A stretch of 64,000 bases of DNA from JBBQYD01 sp942493075 (lineage in GTDB: Bacteria; Verrucomicrobiota; Verrucomicrobiia; Limisphaerales; UBA8199): positions 6,262,001 through 6,326,000 of the forward strand of contig OW818681.1 of NCBI GenBank assembly GCA_942493075.1, given 5' to 3'. The position numbers and the translations under genes are program-made. Under the pieces are notes generated by a model. The model was not told where the DNA came from and ran no database searches. It saw only the letters and a program-made list of their open reading frames with translations. Of this stretch, positions 1 through 8,854 are shown one piece after another (within the stretch, counting starts at the first letter, position 1; every line of letters begins with the position of its first letter).

Positions 1-415
1 AGGCGTTGCTGCCTCGTGAATCGGGCCAGCTTGCGAAGGCGGGCCACGTTAGGGGATCGACTCCCAGCACTTGCACGCGCGGAGCGGTGCGCCTGGTTTC
101 GGGGGATGTGACCAAGCCTGGCAACCGCAGGGCGGTTGTCCAACGAACGGTTGAGAGACCGTTGCTTGAATCATTCGACTTTGTGGCAATACGCGCTGCC
201 AGGTCGGCTCGGAAAAAACGGTCCCCGGAATCCATGGCGACTTCGGCAGAGCCAAGGCGAGCCAGGGCGGATGCGCGCAAACTGGAGCGCACGGAGTCCC
301 CAAGGATCAGAGCGCCCGCGAGAGCCGCGGTAGCGATTGCGGCACCCAGGACGACGCCCGCGTGGGTGCGGGCGTGGTAGCGAGCGCCGCGCCAGCTCAG
401 GGAAAGCCAGCTCAT
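1..415 (-). CDS. ABC transporter permease, N-terminal part (runs off left edge)
   Basis: Reading leftwards from an ATG at 415, about 138 codons are open to the window edge. The start MSWLSLSWRGARYHARTHAG is followed by one hydrophobic segment (about residues 20-42, rich in A, L, V and I) and then a periplasmic-looking stretch. This is the usual beginning of MacB/FtsX-type permeases of lipoprotein or macrolide exporters. Its ATG overlaps the TGA of the ATPase gene by four bases (ATGA), so the two are translationally coupled and probably form one transporter. Only the first transmembrane helix is visible, so the exact family is inferred from the partner ATPase. Confidence 0.75.
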   Translation of the reverse strand, partial: MSWLSLSWRGARYHARTHAGVVLGAAIATAALAGALILGDSVRSSLRASALARLGSAEVAMDSGDRFFRADLAARIATKSNDSSNGLSTVRWTTALRLPGLVTSPETRRTAPRVQVLGVDPLTWPAFASWPDSRGSNA

Positions 416-1113
416 AACGAAGGCGGGTTGGCAACGAGCGTGCCACCGCACAAGGTGTAAACCTGGTTCATTCGCTGTGCGAGATCCAGCGCGTGGGTGA
501 CCACGATCAGGGTCACGCCTTCCTCGCGGTTTAGTTCCAGCAGGAGTTGCCCTACTTCACTGGCAGATGCCTGGTCCAGTGATCCGGTGGGTTCATCGGC
601 GAGCAGCAGGCCCGGGCGGTTGATCAGGGCGCGAACCACCGCAGCGCGTTGCCGTTCGCCACCAGAGAGCTGGCCGGGCCGATGGTGTTTGCGATCGAGC
701 AAGCCTGCGCGTTTCAGAAGCCGCTCGGCTCGTTGCGATACAGATTCGGTGGTCAAATCCTTCTGACGACCTGCAAGGGTTGGCACCAGGACATTTTCCC
801 AAACCGTGCATTGCGGCAGCAGGTGATGGGCTTGGAAGATAAAGCCAAGGGCGCGATTTCGAATGGCAGCGAGGTCCGGTTCTGGGAGGGCGGCGACATC
901 CTGGCCATCGAGCCAGACTTGCCCATGAGTTGGACGATCCAGTGTGCCGATGATTTGCAGCAAGGTGCTCTTGCCGGAACCGGAAGGGCCAACGATTGCG
1001 ACTGAGGAGCCTGCAGCGATTTCGAGGTTGATACTCCGCAGTATGGAAAGCGTGCCGCCTTCGGGGGCGGCATACTCGCGGCTGATTTCGGTTAGCTTTA
1101 GTGAGGCACCCAT
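412..1113 (-). CDS. ABC transporter ATP-binding protein, LolD/MacB type
   Basis: A 233-residue ATPase with every motif of the family: Walker A GPSGSGKS (about residues 42-49), Q-loop FIFQAHHLLPQ, signature LSGGERQRAAVVRAL, Walker B LLLADEPTGSLD and H-loop VVTHALD. Length and sequence fit the LolD/MacB/FtsE group, which drives export or lipoprotein release together with FtsX-like permeases. The ATG at 1113 is chosen because the open frame upstream overlaps the stop of the preceding gene (1122), and MGASLKLTEI is a typical start. It lies 8 bp after the transglutaminase-like gene and overlaps the permease gene by 4 bp, so the three look like one operon. The substrate cannot be read from sequence. 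Confidence 0.93.
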   Translation of the reverse strand: MGASLKLTEISREYAAPEGGTLSILRSINLEIAAGSSVAIVGPSGSGKSTLLQIIGTLDRPTHGQVWLDGQDVAALPEPDLAAIRNRALGFIFQAHHLLPQCTVWENVLVPTLAGRQKDLTTESVSQRAERLLKRAGLLDRKHHRPGQLSGGERQRAAVVRALINRPGLLLADEPTGSLDQASASEVGQLLLELNREEGVTLIVVTHALDLAQRMNQVYTLCGGTLVANPPSL

Positions 1114-1121
1114 AAGCCTGA

Positions 1122-3713
1122 TTATCGGGTAAATGTCAACTGGACCCGGCGTGATCTTACCATATACATGCTCCAAATAATTGTACCAAAGACTTGGCCG
1201 AGTGTAGTATTCGAATTACCGGAGTCCTTGTATACCGGAATAAGACCTGCACCAATCTCGGTAGCGAGCAGGCCGACTATGCCAACGACCATAACACTGA
1301 TGAAGACCACCTTAAAGGCATGCCTTTTGGCAAAGAACAAAGCGAGGCACAGGATTGAGAGTGTGAGCTCGATTGAAGAAGTCGCAACCTGGAAAACGGC
1401 GAGGGAACCGGCCATTACATTATGGAGCGCATTCGGCTGGGAGGTAATCCAATTCCATGTCTCAATGGAGAAGGTACTGTGCCAGTCGCGGACCAATGCG
1501 CCGGCCATAATGATGGGGCTCGTGCATACTCGAAATCCCACGAAAATCAGCCAGCCGCCCAAGCCGGTCAACAGGGCGTCTTCCGGAGTAGCGGGTGGAA
1601 GAGCCGGCATGGATGGAGAGCTGCGCCAGATCCAGATGGAGCCAAGCCCGGCGGCAACCATGCACACGAGCATGAGCGAGACCATGAACCAGTTTACCGT
1701 CGGCGCATTGCTCACGCCGGCTCCAGCAATATAGAGAGTATTACCCAACAGGTTCTCCATTCGGCTTACATTCTCCAGGTAAACGCCCTGCTTCATGACG
1801 GGCACCTCGTCGGTGAGCGTTGTGCAGCGGTAGATAAACTCGACCTGGGAGGGAGTGGAACGCCGTTCGCAATCAAAGGTGAAGGCATCGTCTCGAACTG
1901 TTTCCTGAGCCGCAGGAATTGTCCACTGACTATCCGGCATGTTGACCAAAGTGCGATGGGAGAAGTCCAGCGGATGAACGATTTGAAGCGGTAATGTGCG
2001 CATCCTGACAGTCGGTTCGGGGAGCATATCCATCATGCTCTCCGCGTAGAATTCGGCTTTGTCCCGGCCTGCCTTGGGGTCCGACTTCCACATATTCGGA
2101 ATCTCATAGAACTCCGTCACCCGCAGGACATCGCTGTCGAGGTCATCCTCGATGCGAGCGGGCGCCTTGAGGCGGATGCCGGGATAATACTTAGCGTAGA
2201 AGTTCAGGTAATCGGTGGCCAGCTTCTGAGTATCTTTCTGATGCAGGTAAGATCGGATTTCCTCAGCCTTCCACCCGGAGTAAACCGAGAGAACCTGGAG
2301 CGTGGCCGGGTTGGTGTAGTCTTGAAAACGGAATGTGCTCGTGACGTGCTGGCCCCCGTACAGATGGCCGGACGGAACCTCCAAATCGGTCGTGCCTTCC
2401 GCGAGGACGAGCGCATAACCAAAGCGATGGATGTTTCTGTGAAGAAGGTCCCCGCCTTGCTGAGAGCGGGTTGCATCGACCCAGGCCGAGGTGCCCTGGA
2501 GGTTGATTTTCACAATCACATGGTCGAACACGAATGGAGAGGGCTGGCAACGGGTAACGCCTTCGCGCAGTGAATAGCTCACCAGAGCGGGCCAGGCCTG
2601 GATGTTCATCTGCTGGAGAATGGCGCAGAGCAGGAAGGCTTTGCCCTTGCAGTCGCCGTAGCGCTTTTGAAACGTCTCCGCAGGTGATGCCGGATGATGG
2701 GACCCCAGGCCATCCATCAACCCAGTGTAGCGCACCTCATTCTGGAGGAACTGAACAGCTTCACGCGCCCGCAGTTCAGCAGAAGGCTGCTCTTTCCACT
2801 TATCGATGAGCTCCAGGAGTTCGGATGGAAGGCTGGTCTTGGAGGCATCGTACATCGGCGCACCCCATTGAACGACCGATGCCCAATTGGTGAAATCACT
2901 CAACTCAACCATCGGATACACCTCCACTCCCGGCGGCACCAGATCCTCGTAGGGAATGGCGCTGAGGTTCTCCCACTGCCACCAATATTCGGTAAGCGAT
3001 TCACGGGATTCGATCGCTGGTGGACGCACTCCGGTCGATTGCCTGTAGGCCAGAGGCTTTTCAGTCGGCCATATGATCCGGAATCTTTGATGCTCGATCG
3101 GCACGCTGCTCTGTGCGGCCAACCGCCGGGAGTAATGACCAGCAAGCACGGGGTCGGCCCCTGCCAGAGTGAACGCATACTCCAGGACATCTCCCACGCG
3201 CAGATCCTCAATCAGGACAACAGCCGTCTTATCTCCTGTGAGGACGCCGTTCGAAAGCCCGGGCTCAGGCTGGATGACACGGATCTTCGATTGATCGAGG
3301 CGGTTGAGGATTACACCGGCTCGATGAATCCGCACAGAATGCAACTGGAGCGTTTGGTAGCTGGGATCAAAACGAAAGCGCAGGTTGCCATAGTCCTGGA
3401 CGCCAGTCTCGTTCTCCATGAGCAAGACCAGGCGGGTATAATCCTGCGCGAGCACCGTATGATCCTGCCTTTCATAAACAAGGTATCGCGTGCCGCCAGA
3501 TTGGGAAGTGGAAGGCTGGTTGGTGGGGGACACCCAATCGCAGTTGCGCACCCAGGAGGGGGTGGGAAGAACTGTTACCTCGCCGGTCCCAGCGCGAACG
3601 AAGGCCCCGGCAAGAAAGGTGAATGCCAGAATCGAATGCCAGACCAATAGAGAGCCCGAGGGCCAGCGTGATGCACGAAAAAGCGCCATTGTGGGGAGCA
3701 TGGCAGAACCCAA
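1122..3713 (-). CDS. DUF3857 / transglutaminase-like / DUF2569 membrane protein
   Basis: An 863-residue protein with an N-terminal signal or anchor segment, a DUF3857 domain (roughly residues 60-250), a transglutaminase-like core, and a C-terminal membrane part of about four helices resembling DUF2569 (begins GLGGWLIFVGFRV). The transglutaminase triad is visible: Cys in KRYGDCKGKAFLL, His in FVFDHVIVKI, Asp in AWVDATRS. Proteins of this build are common in Bacteroidota and Verrucomicrobiota, but their substrates are unknown. The DUF2569 tail is an uncommon addition. It is first in a minus-strand run with the ABC ATPase and permease, suggesting an envelope role. The start could also be the Met five residues in. 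Function beyond domain names is inference. Confidence 0.85.
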   Translation of the reverse strand: MGSAMLPTMALFRASRWPSGSLLVWHSILAFTFLAGAFVRAGTGEVTVLPTPSWVRNCDWVSPTNQPSTSQSGGTRYLVYERQDHTVLAQDYTRLVLLMENETGVQDYGNLRFRFDPSYQTLQLHSVRIHRAGVILNRLDQSKIRVIQPEPGLSNGVLTGDKTAVVLIEDLRVGDVLEYAFTLAGADPVLAGHYSRRLAAQSSVPIEHQRFRIIWPTEKPLAYRQSTGVRPPAIESRESLTEYWWQWENLSAIPYEDLVPPGVEVYPMVELSDFTNWASVVQWGAPMYDASKTSLPSELLELIDKWKEQPSAELRAREAVQFLQNEVRYTGLMDGLGSHHPASPAETFQKRYGDCKGKAFLLCAILQQMNIQAWPALVSYSLREGVTRCQPSPFVFDHVIVKINLQGTSAWVDATRSQQGGDLLHRNIHRFGYALVLAEGTTDLEVPSGHLYGGQHVTSTFRFQDYTNPATLQVLSVYSGWKAEEIRSYLHQKDTQKLATDYLNFYAKYYPGIRLKAPARIEDDLDSDVLRVTEFYEIPNMWKSDPKAGRDKAEFYAESMMDMLPEPTVRMRTLPLQIVHPLDFSHRTLVNMPDSQWTIPAAQETVRDDAFTFDCERRSTPSQVEFIYRCTTLTDEVPVMKQGVYLENVSRMENLLGNTLYIAGAGVSNAPTVNWFMVSLMLVCMVAAGLGSIWIWRSSPSMPALPPATPEDALLTGLGGWLIFVGFRVCTSPIIMAGALVRDWHSTFSIETWNWITSQPNALHNVMAGSLAVFQVATSSIELTLSILCLALFFAKRHAFKVVFISVMVVGIVGLLATEIGAGLIPVYKDSGNSNTTLGQVFGTIIWSMYMVRSRRVQLTFTR

Positions 3714-3818
3714 CGTGCATTCAATGTCAAATAGGCAAGGGACCTAAAGGACATATGAGACGACAACAACACCCGAGCTTCAATCACGCTCTTCGCGCCG
3801 ATCCCCATCGCTCCGCCA

Positions 3819-4889
3819 CTAGATCCCCGCGACCGCGACGCGCCGTCCAGCGAGGATCTCGCACCCGGTCCGCAGCATACGCTCGGTCATCTCCCAGCTC
3901 ACGCAAGCATCTGTGATGGAAACTCCATAACGCAGGCAGCCGGTTTTGCTGGGGAAAGGCTGGCTGCCCTCGTCCAGAAAGCTTTCGACCATGACCCCGA
4001 CCAGCGCTGTGTTGCCTGCTGCTTTCTGCTGGAGCACGGAATTCCAGATGAGTTCCTGACGGGTGTGCTGTTTCATGGAATTTGCGTGGCTGCAATCCAC
4101 CATGACGACTGGCGGCAACCCGGCCTGGATTAGTTTGCTTTCGGCTTCCAACAGGCTGGCCTCGTCATAATTGGGACGGAGCCGGCCGCCGCGCATGACG
4201 ATATGTCCGGCGGGATTTCCGGTGGTTCGCACGATGCTGGTGACACCCTCCTGATCGATCCCCAGGAAACAATGGGAGTTGCGGGCGGAAATCATCGCGT
4301 CCACGGCGATTTGCAAGCCGCCATCGGTGCCATTCTTGAAACCGACCGGCATGGAAAGGCCGCTGGCCATCTCCCGATGGGTTTGGGATTCAGTGGTACG
4401 CGCGCCGACGGCAGCCCAACTGACAAGATCATCAATGTATTGTGGGATGATTGGATCGAGGAACTCGGTAGCGGTCGGCAGTCCTAAATCGGTGATATCC
4501 AATAACAAGCGACGAGCCAGGCGCAGACCAAGGTTGATGTCATAACTGCCATCGAGCTTGGGATCATTGATAAGACCTTTCCAACCGATTGTGGTGCGCG
4601 GCTTCTCAAAATAGACGCGCATGACAATCTCCATATGCTCGGCGCATTCCTGCCGGAGCTTGCTCAGGCGCTGGGCGTAATCCATTGCTCCGTTGACATC
4701 GTGGATCGAGCAAGGGCCCACCACAACGAGCAAACGGGGGTCCTGCTTGCGCAGGATACGGATGATGCGTTCGCGGCTGTCCACCACCATCCGGGTGGTT
4801 GCTTCCAAAACGGGTAGCTCTGTCTTGAGAGCGCGAGGGGTGAGCAGCCTCTCGAACTCACGAACGTGGAGATCTTGGCTCGGTAACAT
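3819..4889 (-). CDS. aroF: 3-deoxy-7-phosphoheptulonate synthase (DAHP synthase, class I)
   Basis: Condenses phosphoenolpyruvate and erythrose 4-phosphate, the first step of the shikimate pathway. At 356 residues the length matches AroF/AroG/AroH. Family stretches are clear: VVGPCSIHD, a GWKGLINDPKLDGS loop, LPTATEFLDPI, WAAVGARTTESQ, GFKNGTDG, IVMRGG, and the metal-binding region MVDCSHANS. The N-terminal extension carrying the allosteric site in enteric enzymes is present in outline, but which amino acid inhibits it cannot be told, so the symbol (aroF versus aroG or aroH) is nominal. It stands alone, divergent from the response regulator at 5049. A TATACT hexamer lies very close to its ATG, so the leader is short. 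Confidence 0.95.
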   Translation of the reverse strand: MLPSQDLHVREFERLLTPRALKTELPVLEATTRMVVDSRERIIRILRKQDPRLLVVVGPCSIHDVNGAMDYAQRLSKLRQECAEHMEIVMRVYFEKPRTTIGWKGLINDPKLDGSYDINLGLRLARRLLLDITDLGLPTATEFLDPIIPQYIDDLVSWAAVGARTTESQTHREMASGLSMPVGFKNGTDGGLQIAVDAMISARNSHCFLGIDQEGVTSIVRTTGNPAGHIVMRGGRLRPNYDEASLLEAESKLIQAGLPPVVMVDCSHANSMKQHTRQELIWNSVLQQKAAGNTALVGVMVESFLDEGSQPFPSKTGCLRYGVSITDACVSWEMTERMLRTGCEILAGRRVAVAGI

Positions 4890-5009
4890 CCCCTACAGTA
4901 TAGTATTAAGGAAATTAAGGGAAAGCAGTTTTCGACAGGCGGGGAGTGGCTTGCTAATGGATTGCAACCCATTGAAGTAAAGATACTTGAGTCACTACGA
5001 ACGGGATTC

Positions 5010-5040
5010 TTGACAAGTCCGTGCAATTCATGAGTATAGA
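5010..5040 (+). promoter_or_regulatory. Candidate sigma-70 promoter of the response regulator gene
   Basis: A perfect TTGACA (5010-5015) is followed, after a long 19-base spacer, by TATAGA (5035-5040). Read with a 17-base spacer, the -10 would be AGTATA instead. A start point about seven bases downstream falls almost on the GTG codon at 5049, so the mRNA would be leaderless or nearly so. No Shine-Dalgarno sequence is visible. Confidence 0.45.
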
Positions 5041-5048
5041 CCCGCCCC

Positions 5049-5459
5049 GTGCGCTCATTATACCTGTTACATGTGGAAGATGACGACAACGACGCGTTTT
5101 TTGTCGAACGCGCCTTTGCCAACGCAAAAATTGATCTCACGATTCACCGGGTAGCTGACGGGCAGGCAGCCATTGATTACCTGGCCGGCAGTGGCAAGTA
5201 CCAGGATCGCGAGAAGTATCCTTTGCCGCAGATCATGCTTCTGGACTTGAAACTGCCGCTGCGCGATGGGTTTGAGGTGCTTGAATGGGCTCGAGACCAG
5301 GCGGAATTCCGCTCCTTGCCCATCATTGTGCTGAGTTCCTCAGCCGAGCCGAAGGATACTCTTAAGGCTTCGCGACTGGGCGCCACAGCTTACGTGGTAA
5401 AAATGATTGGGTTCCGCGACCTGCTGGAAAAAATCGGAGACTTCCTCCAACCGACTTAA
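5049..5459 (+). CDS. Single-domain response regulator (Rcp1-like)
   Basis: A 136-residue stand-alone receiver domain. The acidic pocket is VEDDDND (residues 9-15), the phospho-acceptor is Asp66 in MLLDLKLP, the conserved Ser is in IIVLSSSAE, and the invariant Lys is in AYVVKMIGF. The insertion between beta-2 and beta-3 (GSGKYQDREKYPLPQ) is typical of Rcp1-type regulators that serve phytochrome-like or hybrid kinases. There is no output domain, so it probably relays phosphate or acts by protein contact. The start is GTG at 5049; no in-frame ATG precedes it. No kinase gene is adjacent; the nearest is at 17456. Confidence 0.9.
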   Translation: MRSLYLLHVEDDDNDAFFVERAFANAKIDLTIHRVADGQAAIDYLAGSGKYQDREKYPLPQIMLLDLKLPLRDGFEVLEWARDQAEFRSLPIIVLSSSAEPKDTLKASRLGATAYVVKMIGFRDLLEKIGDFLQPT

Positions 5460-5470
5460 GCTCCTGAGCC

Positions 5471-6607
5471 TTATTCGGCTTTTACCCGATAAATACGGAG
5501 ACCCGTCGCTGCATTATTATTCGTAAGGGTAATAGTTCCTCCGGTTCCTGACACAGCGGGCAACTGTGCCCAGGTGCCGCTTTCTGTCGAGTCCCGGTAT
5601 TCCAATCGATAGCTCCGCCCCGGCTGAGAGCCCAGGCTGACTCGAAACTCATTTCCATTATAGCCCGGGTGTAACAGAGAGAAGTTCGGGATCGAGCTTC
5701 CTGATTCCGTCAGCGCGAGGCTATAGTTCCAACCCGCCGAGAGCCCCTGCACCGTCCCTAGCCCTGACGGAATAGTGGTTTCCCCGGATTGGTTTGATCC
5801 CCAGCCGGTCAGGGTTGAGTTGTTCCCCACTGCTACGCCATGTTGATCCCCAAGTGCCACTCTGCCTATCCCGGTCAATTGTCCAGGCAATGCACTAGCC
5901 CGCCCCCAAGCCACCACGGTGCCGTCAGTGCGCAGTGCCAGCGTGTATTGGCTGTTCCCCGCAACGTCCTTAACATTGGCAAGACCCCCCGGGACCGTCA
6001 TATCGCCGGAATCATTGGCGCCCCAGGCCACTACGGTTCCGTTAGAGCGGACGGCTACCGAGTAATTCCAGGCTGCCAGCACCTGGGCCACACCGGTTAG
6101 GCCCGCTGGCACATTGGTCTGACCATACACGCTGGAACCCCAGGCCACCACCGTGCCGTTATTTCGCAAGGCGAGCACATGTGCATGACCTGCTGAGATG
6201 CTCTTGACGCCAGATAAACCGGCGGGCGGCTGCAATTGGCCGTAATCATCCGAACCCCAGCCTACGAGTGTGCCGTCTGATTTGAGCACCATGCTAAAGA
6301 AGTCTCCGGCAGCGATTCGTGTAACCTGGTTCAACCCGGCGGGGACAGTGGATTGTCGGTCGAAGTTATGACCCCAGGCGATCACTGTGCCATTGGCTTT
6401 CAAAGCCAGGCTGTGGTCAATTCCACTGGAGATTGCAATCACATCGGTGAGGCCGGCAGGTAGCGAACCATGTCCCGCTCCCCAGGCAGCGACGGTTCCT
6501 GCGGCAAACGCTCCTGGTTGTGCCAAGGCGATTGCGAATAGAAGTGCGAGGCTAAAGTTGATGTTCCATTTCAGTCGATTACGGTTCCATCTCATAGGAT
6601 CATGCAT
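5471..6607 (-). CDS. RCC1-repeat secreted protein
   Basis: After a hydrophobic signal segment (LALLFAIALAQPGAFA) there are about six to seven repeats of roughly 40 residues following the pattern GTVVAWG-x-n-GQT-x-VPAGL-x-x-V, i.e. RCC1/BLIP-II-type blades expected to fold as a beta-propeller. The C-terminal 60 residues (RSYRLEYRDSTESGTWAQLP and on) match the tail seen on other secreted proteins in this window. The start is uncertain: 6607 (MHDPMRW) or 6595 (MRW); the open frame continues further upstream to 6706. Probably exported; ligand unknown. Confidence 0.8.
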   Translation of the reverse strand: MHDPMRWNRNRLKWNINFSLALLFAIALAQPGAFAAGTVAAWGAGHGSLPAGLTDVIAISSGIDHSLALKANGTVIAWGHNFDRQSTVPAGLNQVTRIAAGDFFSMVLKSDGTLVGWGSDDYGQLQPPAGLSGVKSISAGHAHVLALRNNGTVVAWGSSVYGQTNVPAGLTGVAQVLAAWNYSVAVRSNGTVVAWGANDSGDMTVPGGLANVKDVAGNSQYTLALRTDGTVVAWGRASALPGQLTGIGRVALGDQHGVAVGNNSTLTGWGSNQSGETTIPSGLGTVQGLSAGWNYSLALTESGSSIPNFSLLHPGYNGNEFRVSLGSQPGRSYRLEYRDSTESGTWAQLPAVSGTGGTITLTNNNAATGLRIYRVKAE

Positions 6608-6793
6608 ACGACTGCCGCGGGTGATGCCGGGCAGAGTCGTTGCATTCTCTGCTGATGGGTGAGATGGCTCAATACGGTCAACCCTGCCCCCGAGTGGAAT
6701 CGCCACCCCATGCGGTATGATGGGCTTTTGTTCAATCGCTCAGAAGTGATCCACCCCATAGCCATTGGCTGGGGCTCTCCTATTGTCCACTGC

Positions 6794-7390
6794 ATGCAAA
6801 TGATTCACCGGCTTTTGGCAGCCGCCGTGCTCACTCTCGTGGTGTCCGGCGCCACTGCTCAAACGATTAGTTCCAAGCTTCGTTTCACATTCCGCGGCAC
6901 TTGCTATCAAACCAATGGGCCGGGAGATATCGTGGCTACGCCAATCACCGAGCAGACTCTCCTGGAGGATCGCGCGCGGCTTGGCGGCATAACGGATTTC
7001 AGCACAGTGGCGATTGTGTATCACTTTAATGCCGACGCCAAAGGAGATACCGTGGAGATTGTGAGGGCTTCCGATGGGCAGAGTCTTGCGCTGGAGTTCG
7101 GATTCTGGTTTGGCAACGACGCTAGCCTGGGGCGATCTACTTTGACGAACGCGGCGCAGAACGAGATCCGGAGCGTGGATTACGTTTACACGTTGGAGAA
7201 CTCGACTTACACCTCGTGGAATTCGCACTCAATGGGTGCGGCGTTCATCACACGGCGCTTTCTGAAAGATACCAACGGGAACGTCCGGGTGACTGCTGAA
7301 GGCCCCATTCAGTGGAGTGTGAATCCCACGGCCAACAGCAGCACAAAAGTGATTTCCGGGACTTTCTCCACAGGCGCCCCGATGTTCTGA
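6794..7390 (+). CDS. Secreted hypothetical protein
   Basis: A protein of 198 residues with a clear signal peptide (MQMIHRLLAAAVLTLVVSGATAQ) and a beta-rich remainder without a recognised domain. The open frame extends upstream to 6659, but the ATG at 6794 (or 6800) gives a normal signal peptide and avoids overlap with the divergent RCC1 gene. It is not obviously co-transcribed with anything. No function can be assigned. Confidence 0.7.
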   Translation: MQMIHRLLAAAVLTLVVSGATAQTISSKLRFTFRGTCYQTNGPGDIVATPITEQTLLEDRARLGGITDFSTVAIVYHFNADAKGDTVEIVRASDGQSLALEFGFWFGNDASLGRSTLTNAAQNEIRSVDYVYTLENSTYTSWNSHSMGAAFITRRFLKDTNGNVRVTAEGPIQWSVNPTANSSTKVISGTFSTGAPMF

Positions 7391-7445
7391 GGGGGGAACT
7401 GGAGGGGACCAAAAGGACTTAAGGGACTAAAAGGACGGGGAAGGA

Positions 7446-8078
7446 CTACGAGGCAGGGGATTGGTTTCTGCCTCGTTCCCTCGAGGCCAGTCGGGCGCGG
7501 GTCATACGCTCGCGTAAACCGCCCTCCCTAAGGAAATCTGCTTCCAGTCTGCGGAGTTGTTGATCCAGCAAGTAATTGGTCACTTTGATCAAGCCCACGA
7601 TTACATTGGAGCCGATGGCGGGATCGGAATGTTCAATGCCTTTCTTGAAGGTTTCATAATCGGCATTCGGAGTACGGTTAAGGCGGCGGAGACGCTGGGT
7701 GTAGGTATGAGCGACCGGCCATTCCTCGATGTGATGCTGGCGCATGAAATCTCGGTAGTCCTCCAGCAGTTCCTCAAGACTAGCCCGTGCGACATTTGTG
7801 AGCTTGATCTCGGTTTCCTTTGACGTGCCGCTCGCTTGGCTGCCTTCCAAAATATTCTGCTTCCCGCTGCGAGCCGCCTGTACCATCTGATCGGTTGTTC
7901 GTGATCTTCGGTCTATGAATCGATCACAGAAATAGAGAGTGGCCTGGTAAACAACCAGGGATTTTTGATAGGAGAGCAGGTCCTGGTACCCGCCGTGCCG
8001 CGGGATAAAGCGATTGTCATTGGACTGAGGCACTTTCACCGGTTGTCGCGTTTGGGAATTCTGGGTTAATCTTCGCAA
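7446..8078 (-). CDS. Four-helix-bundle protein (23S rRNA intervening-sequence-like family)
   Basis: A 210-residue protein. Residues 30-115 match the four-helix-bundle family first noted in intervening sequences of 23S rRNA: LLSYQKSLVVYQATLYFCDRF, then QMVQAARSGKQNILEGSQAS, then LEELLEDYRDF. The charged extension after the bundle fits the 'suffix' subtype. Family members are small and all-helical, with no proven activity. It lies in non-rRNA context between a secreted protein and pyrF. The C-terminal 30 residues are Arg-rich (RERMTRARLASRERGR), consistent with nucleic acid contact, which is inference. Confidence 0.8.
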   Translation of the reverse strand: MRRLTQNSQTRQPVKVPQSNDNRFIPRHGGYQDLLSYQKSLVVYQATLYFCDRFIDRRSRTTDQMVQAARSGKQNILEGSQASGTSKETEIKLTNVARASLEELLEDYRDFMRQHHIEEWPVAHTYTQRLRRLNRTPNADYETFKKGIEHSDPAIGSNVIVGLIKVTNYLLDQQLRRLEADFLREGGLRERMTRARLASRERGRNQSPAS

Positions 8079-8143
8079 AGCCCCTAGAGTTTGTCAAGGA
8101 CTTCTGAAAAGGGCCCAGAGCCCCCGTGCGCCGCTTACGTCCC

Positions 8144-8854
8144 TCAAGTCCTCACCGTCTCCCAGATTTCCCGGGCGGCTTGTGCAGGGTTTTTCGCGGC
8201 GTAAATGGGCCGGCCGATCACCAGCCAATTAGCGCCGGCGCTGACGGCTTCGGCTGGCGAAAGAGTGCGCTTCTGGTCGTCAGCAGGCTCGTTCCCGGTG
8301 CGGATGCCCGGCGTGACGAGTTGCATGGCAGCCGGGATTTGTGCGCGCAACGCAGTGATCTCTAAAGGCGAACAGACCAGCCCGCGCAATCCAGCCTGAG
8401 TGGCGAGCGCGGCCAGCCGTTCCACTTGTTGGCCGATCGTGCTGGTACAGCCAATTTCCGAAAGAGTCTTCAGATCCATGCTCGTCAGCACCGTAACTCC
8501 GAGCACCAATGGAGGCGCTACCTTGAGTTTTGCGGCAGTTTCCTGAGCGGCGGTCTCGGCGGCGCGCATCATTTCCAATCCACCGGATGTGTGAATTGTG
8601 AGCATCTGCACATCCAGGTGCACCGCAGACGCGACCGCTTTGGCCACGGTATTGGGAATGTCGTGAAACTTGAGATCCAGGAAGACCTGTCCGCCACCCT
8701 GGCGAATCTGGCGGACGATGTCAGGTCCGGCGCTGGTGAAAAGTTGGCTGCCGATTTTGAAGGCACCTACGTGAGGCGTGAGCTCGCGCGCGAGGCGGAG
8801 GGCATCAGCGGCGTTGGGGAGATCCAGTGCGACAATAATTGGGTTGCGCGACAT
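8144..8854 (-). CDS. pyrF: Orotidine 5'-phosphate decarboxylase
   Basis: Converts OMP to UMP, the last step of pyrimidine synthesis. At 236 residues it has the standard length. The catalytic DLKFHDIPNT motif (Asp-Lys-Asp), the substrate region IVALDLPNAADAL at the N terminus, and the phosphate-binding VTPGIRTG and GANWLVIGRPIYAA segments are all present. The ATG at 8854 starts MSRNPIIVALD. It is monocistronic in this view, with a 457-base gap upstream. Confidence 0.96.
   Translation of the reverse strand: MSRNPIIVALDLPNAADALRLARELTPHVGAFKIGSQLFTSAGPDIVRQIRQGGGQVFLDLKFHDIPNTVAKAVASAVHLDVQMLTIHTSGGLEMMRAAETAAQETAAKLKVAPPLVLGVTVLTSMDLKTLSEIGCTSTIGQQVERLAALATQAGLRGLVCSPLEITALRAQIPAAMQLVTPGIRTGNEPADDQKRTLSPAEAVSAGANWLVIGRPIYAAKNPAQAAREIWETVRT

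Noticed and set aside
2694..3650. 318-codon plus-strand frame inside the transglutaminase-like gene
   Set aside because: Antisense to a gene with a full catalytic triad and clear domains. No motif of its own.
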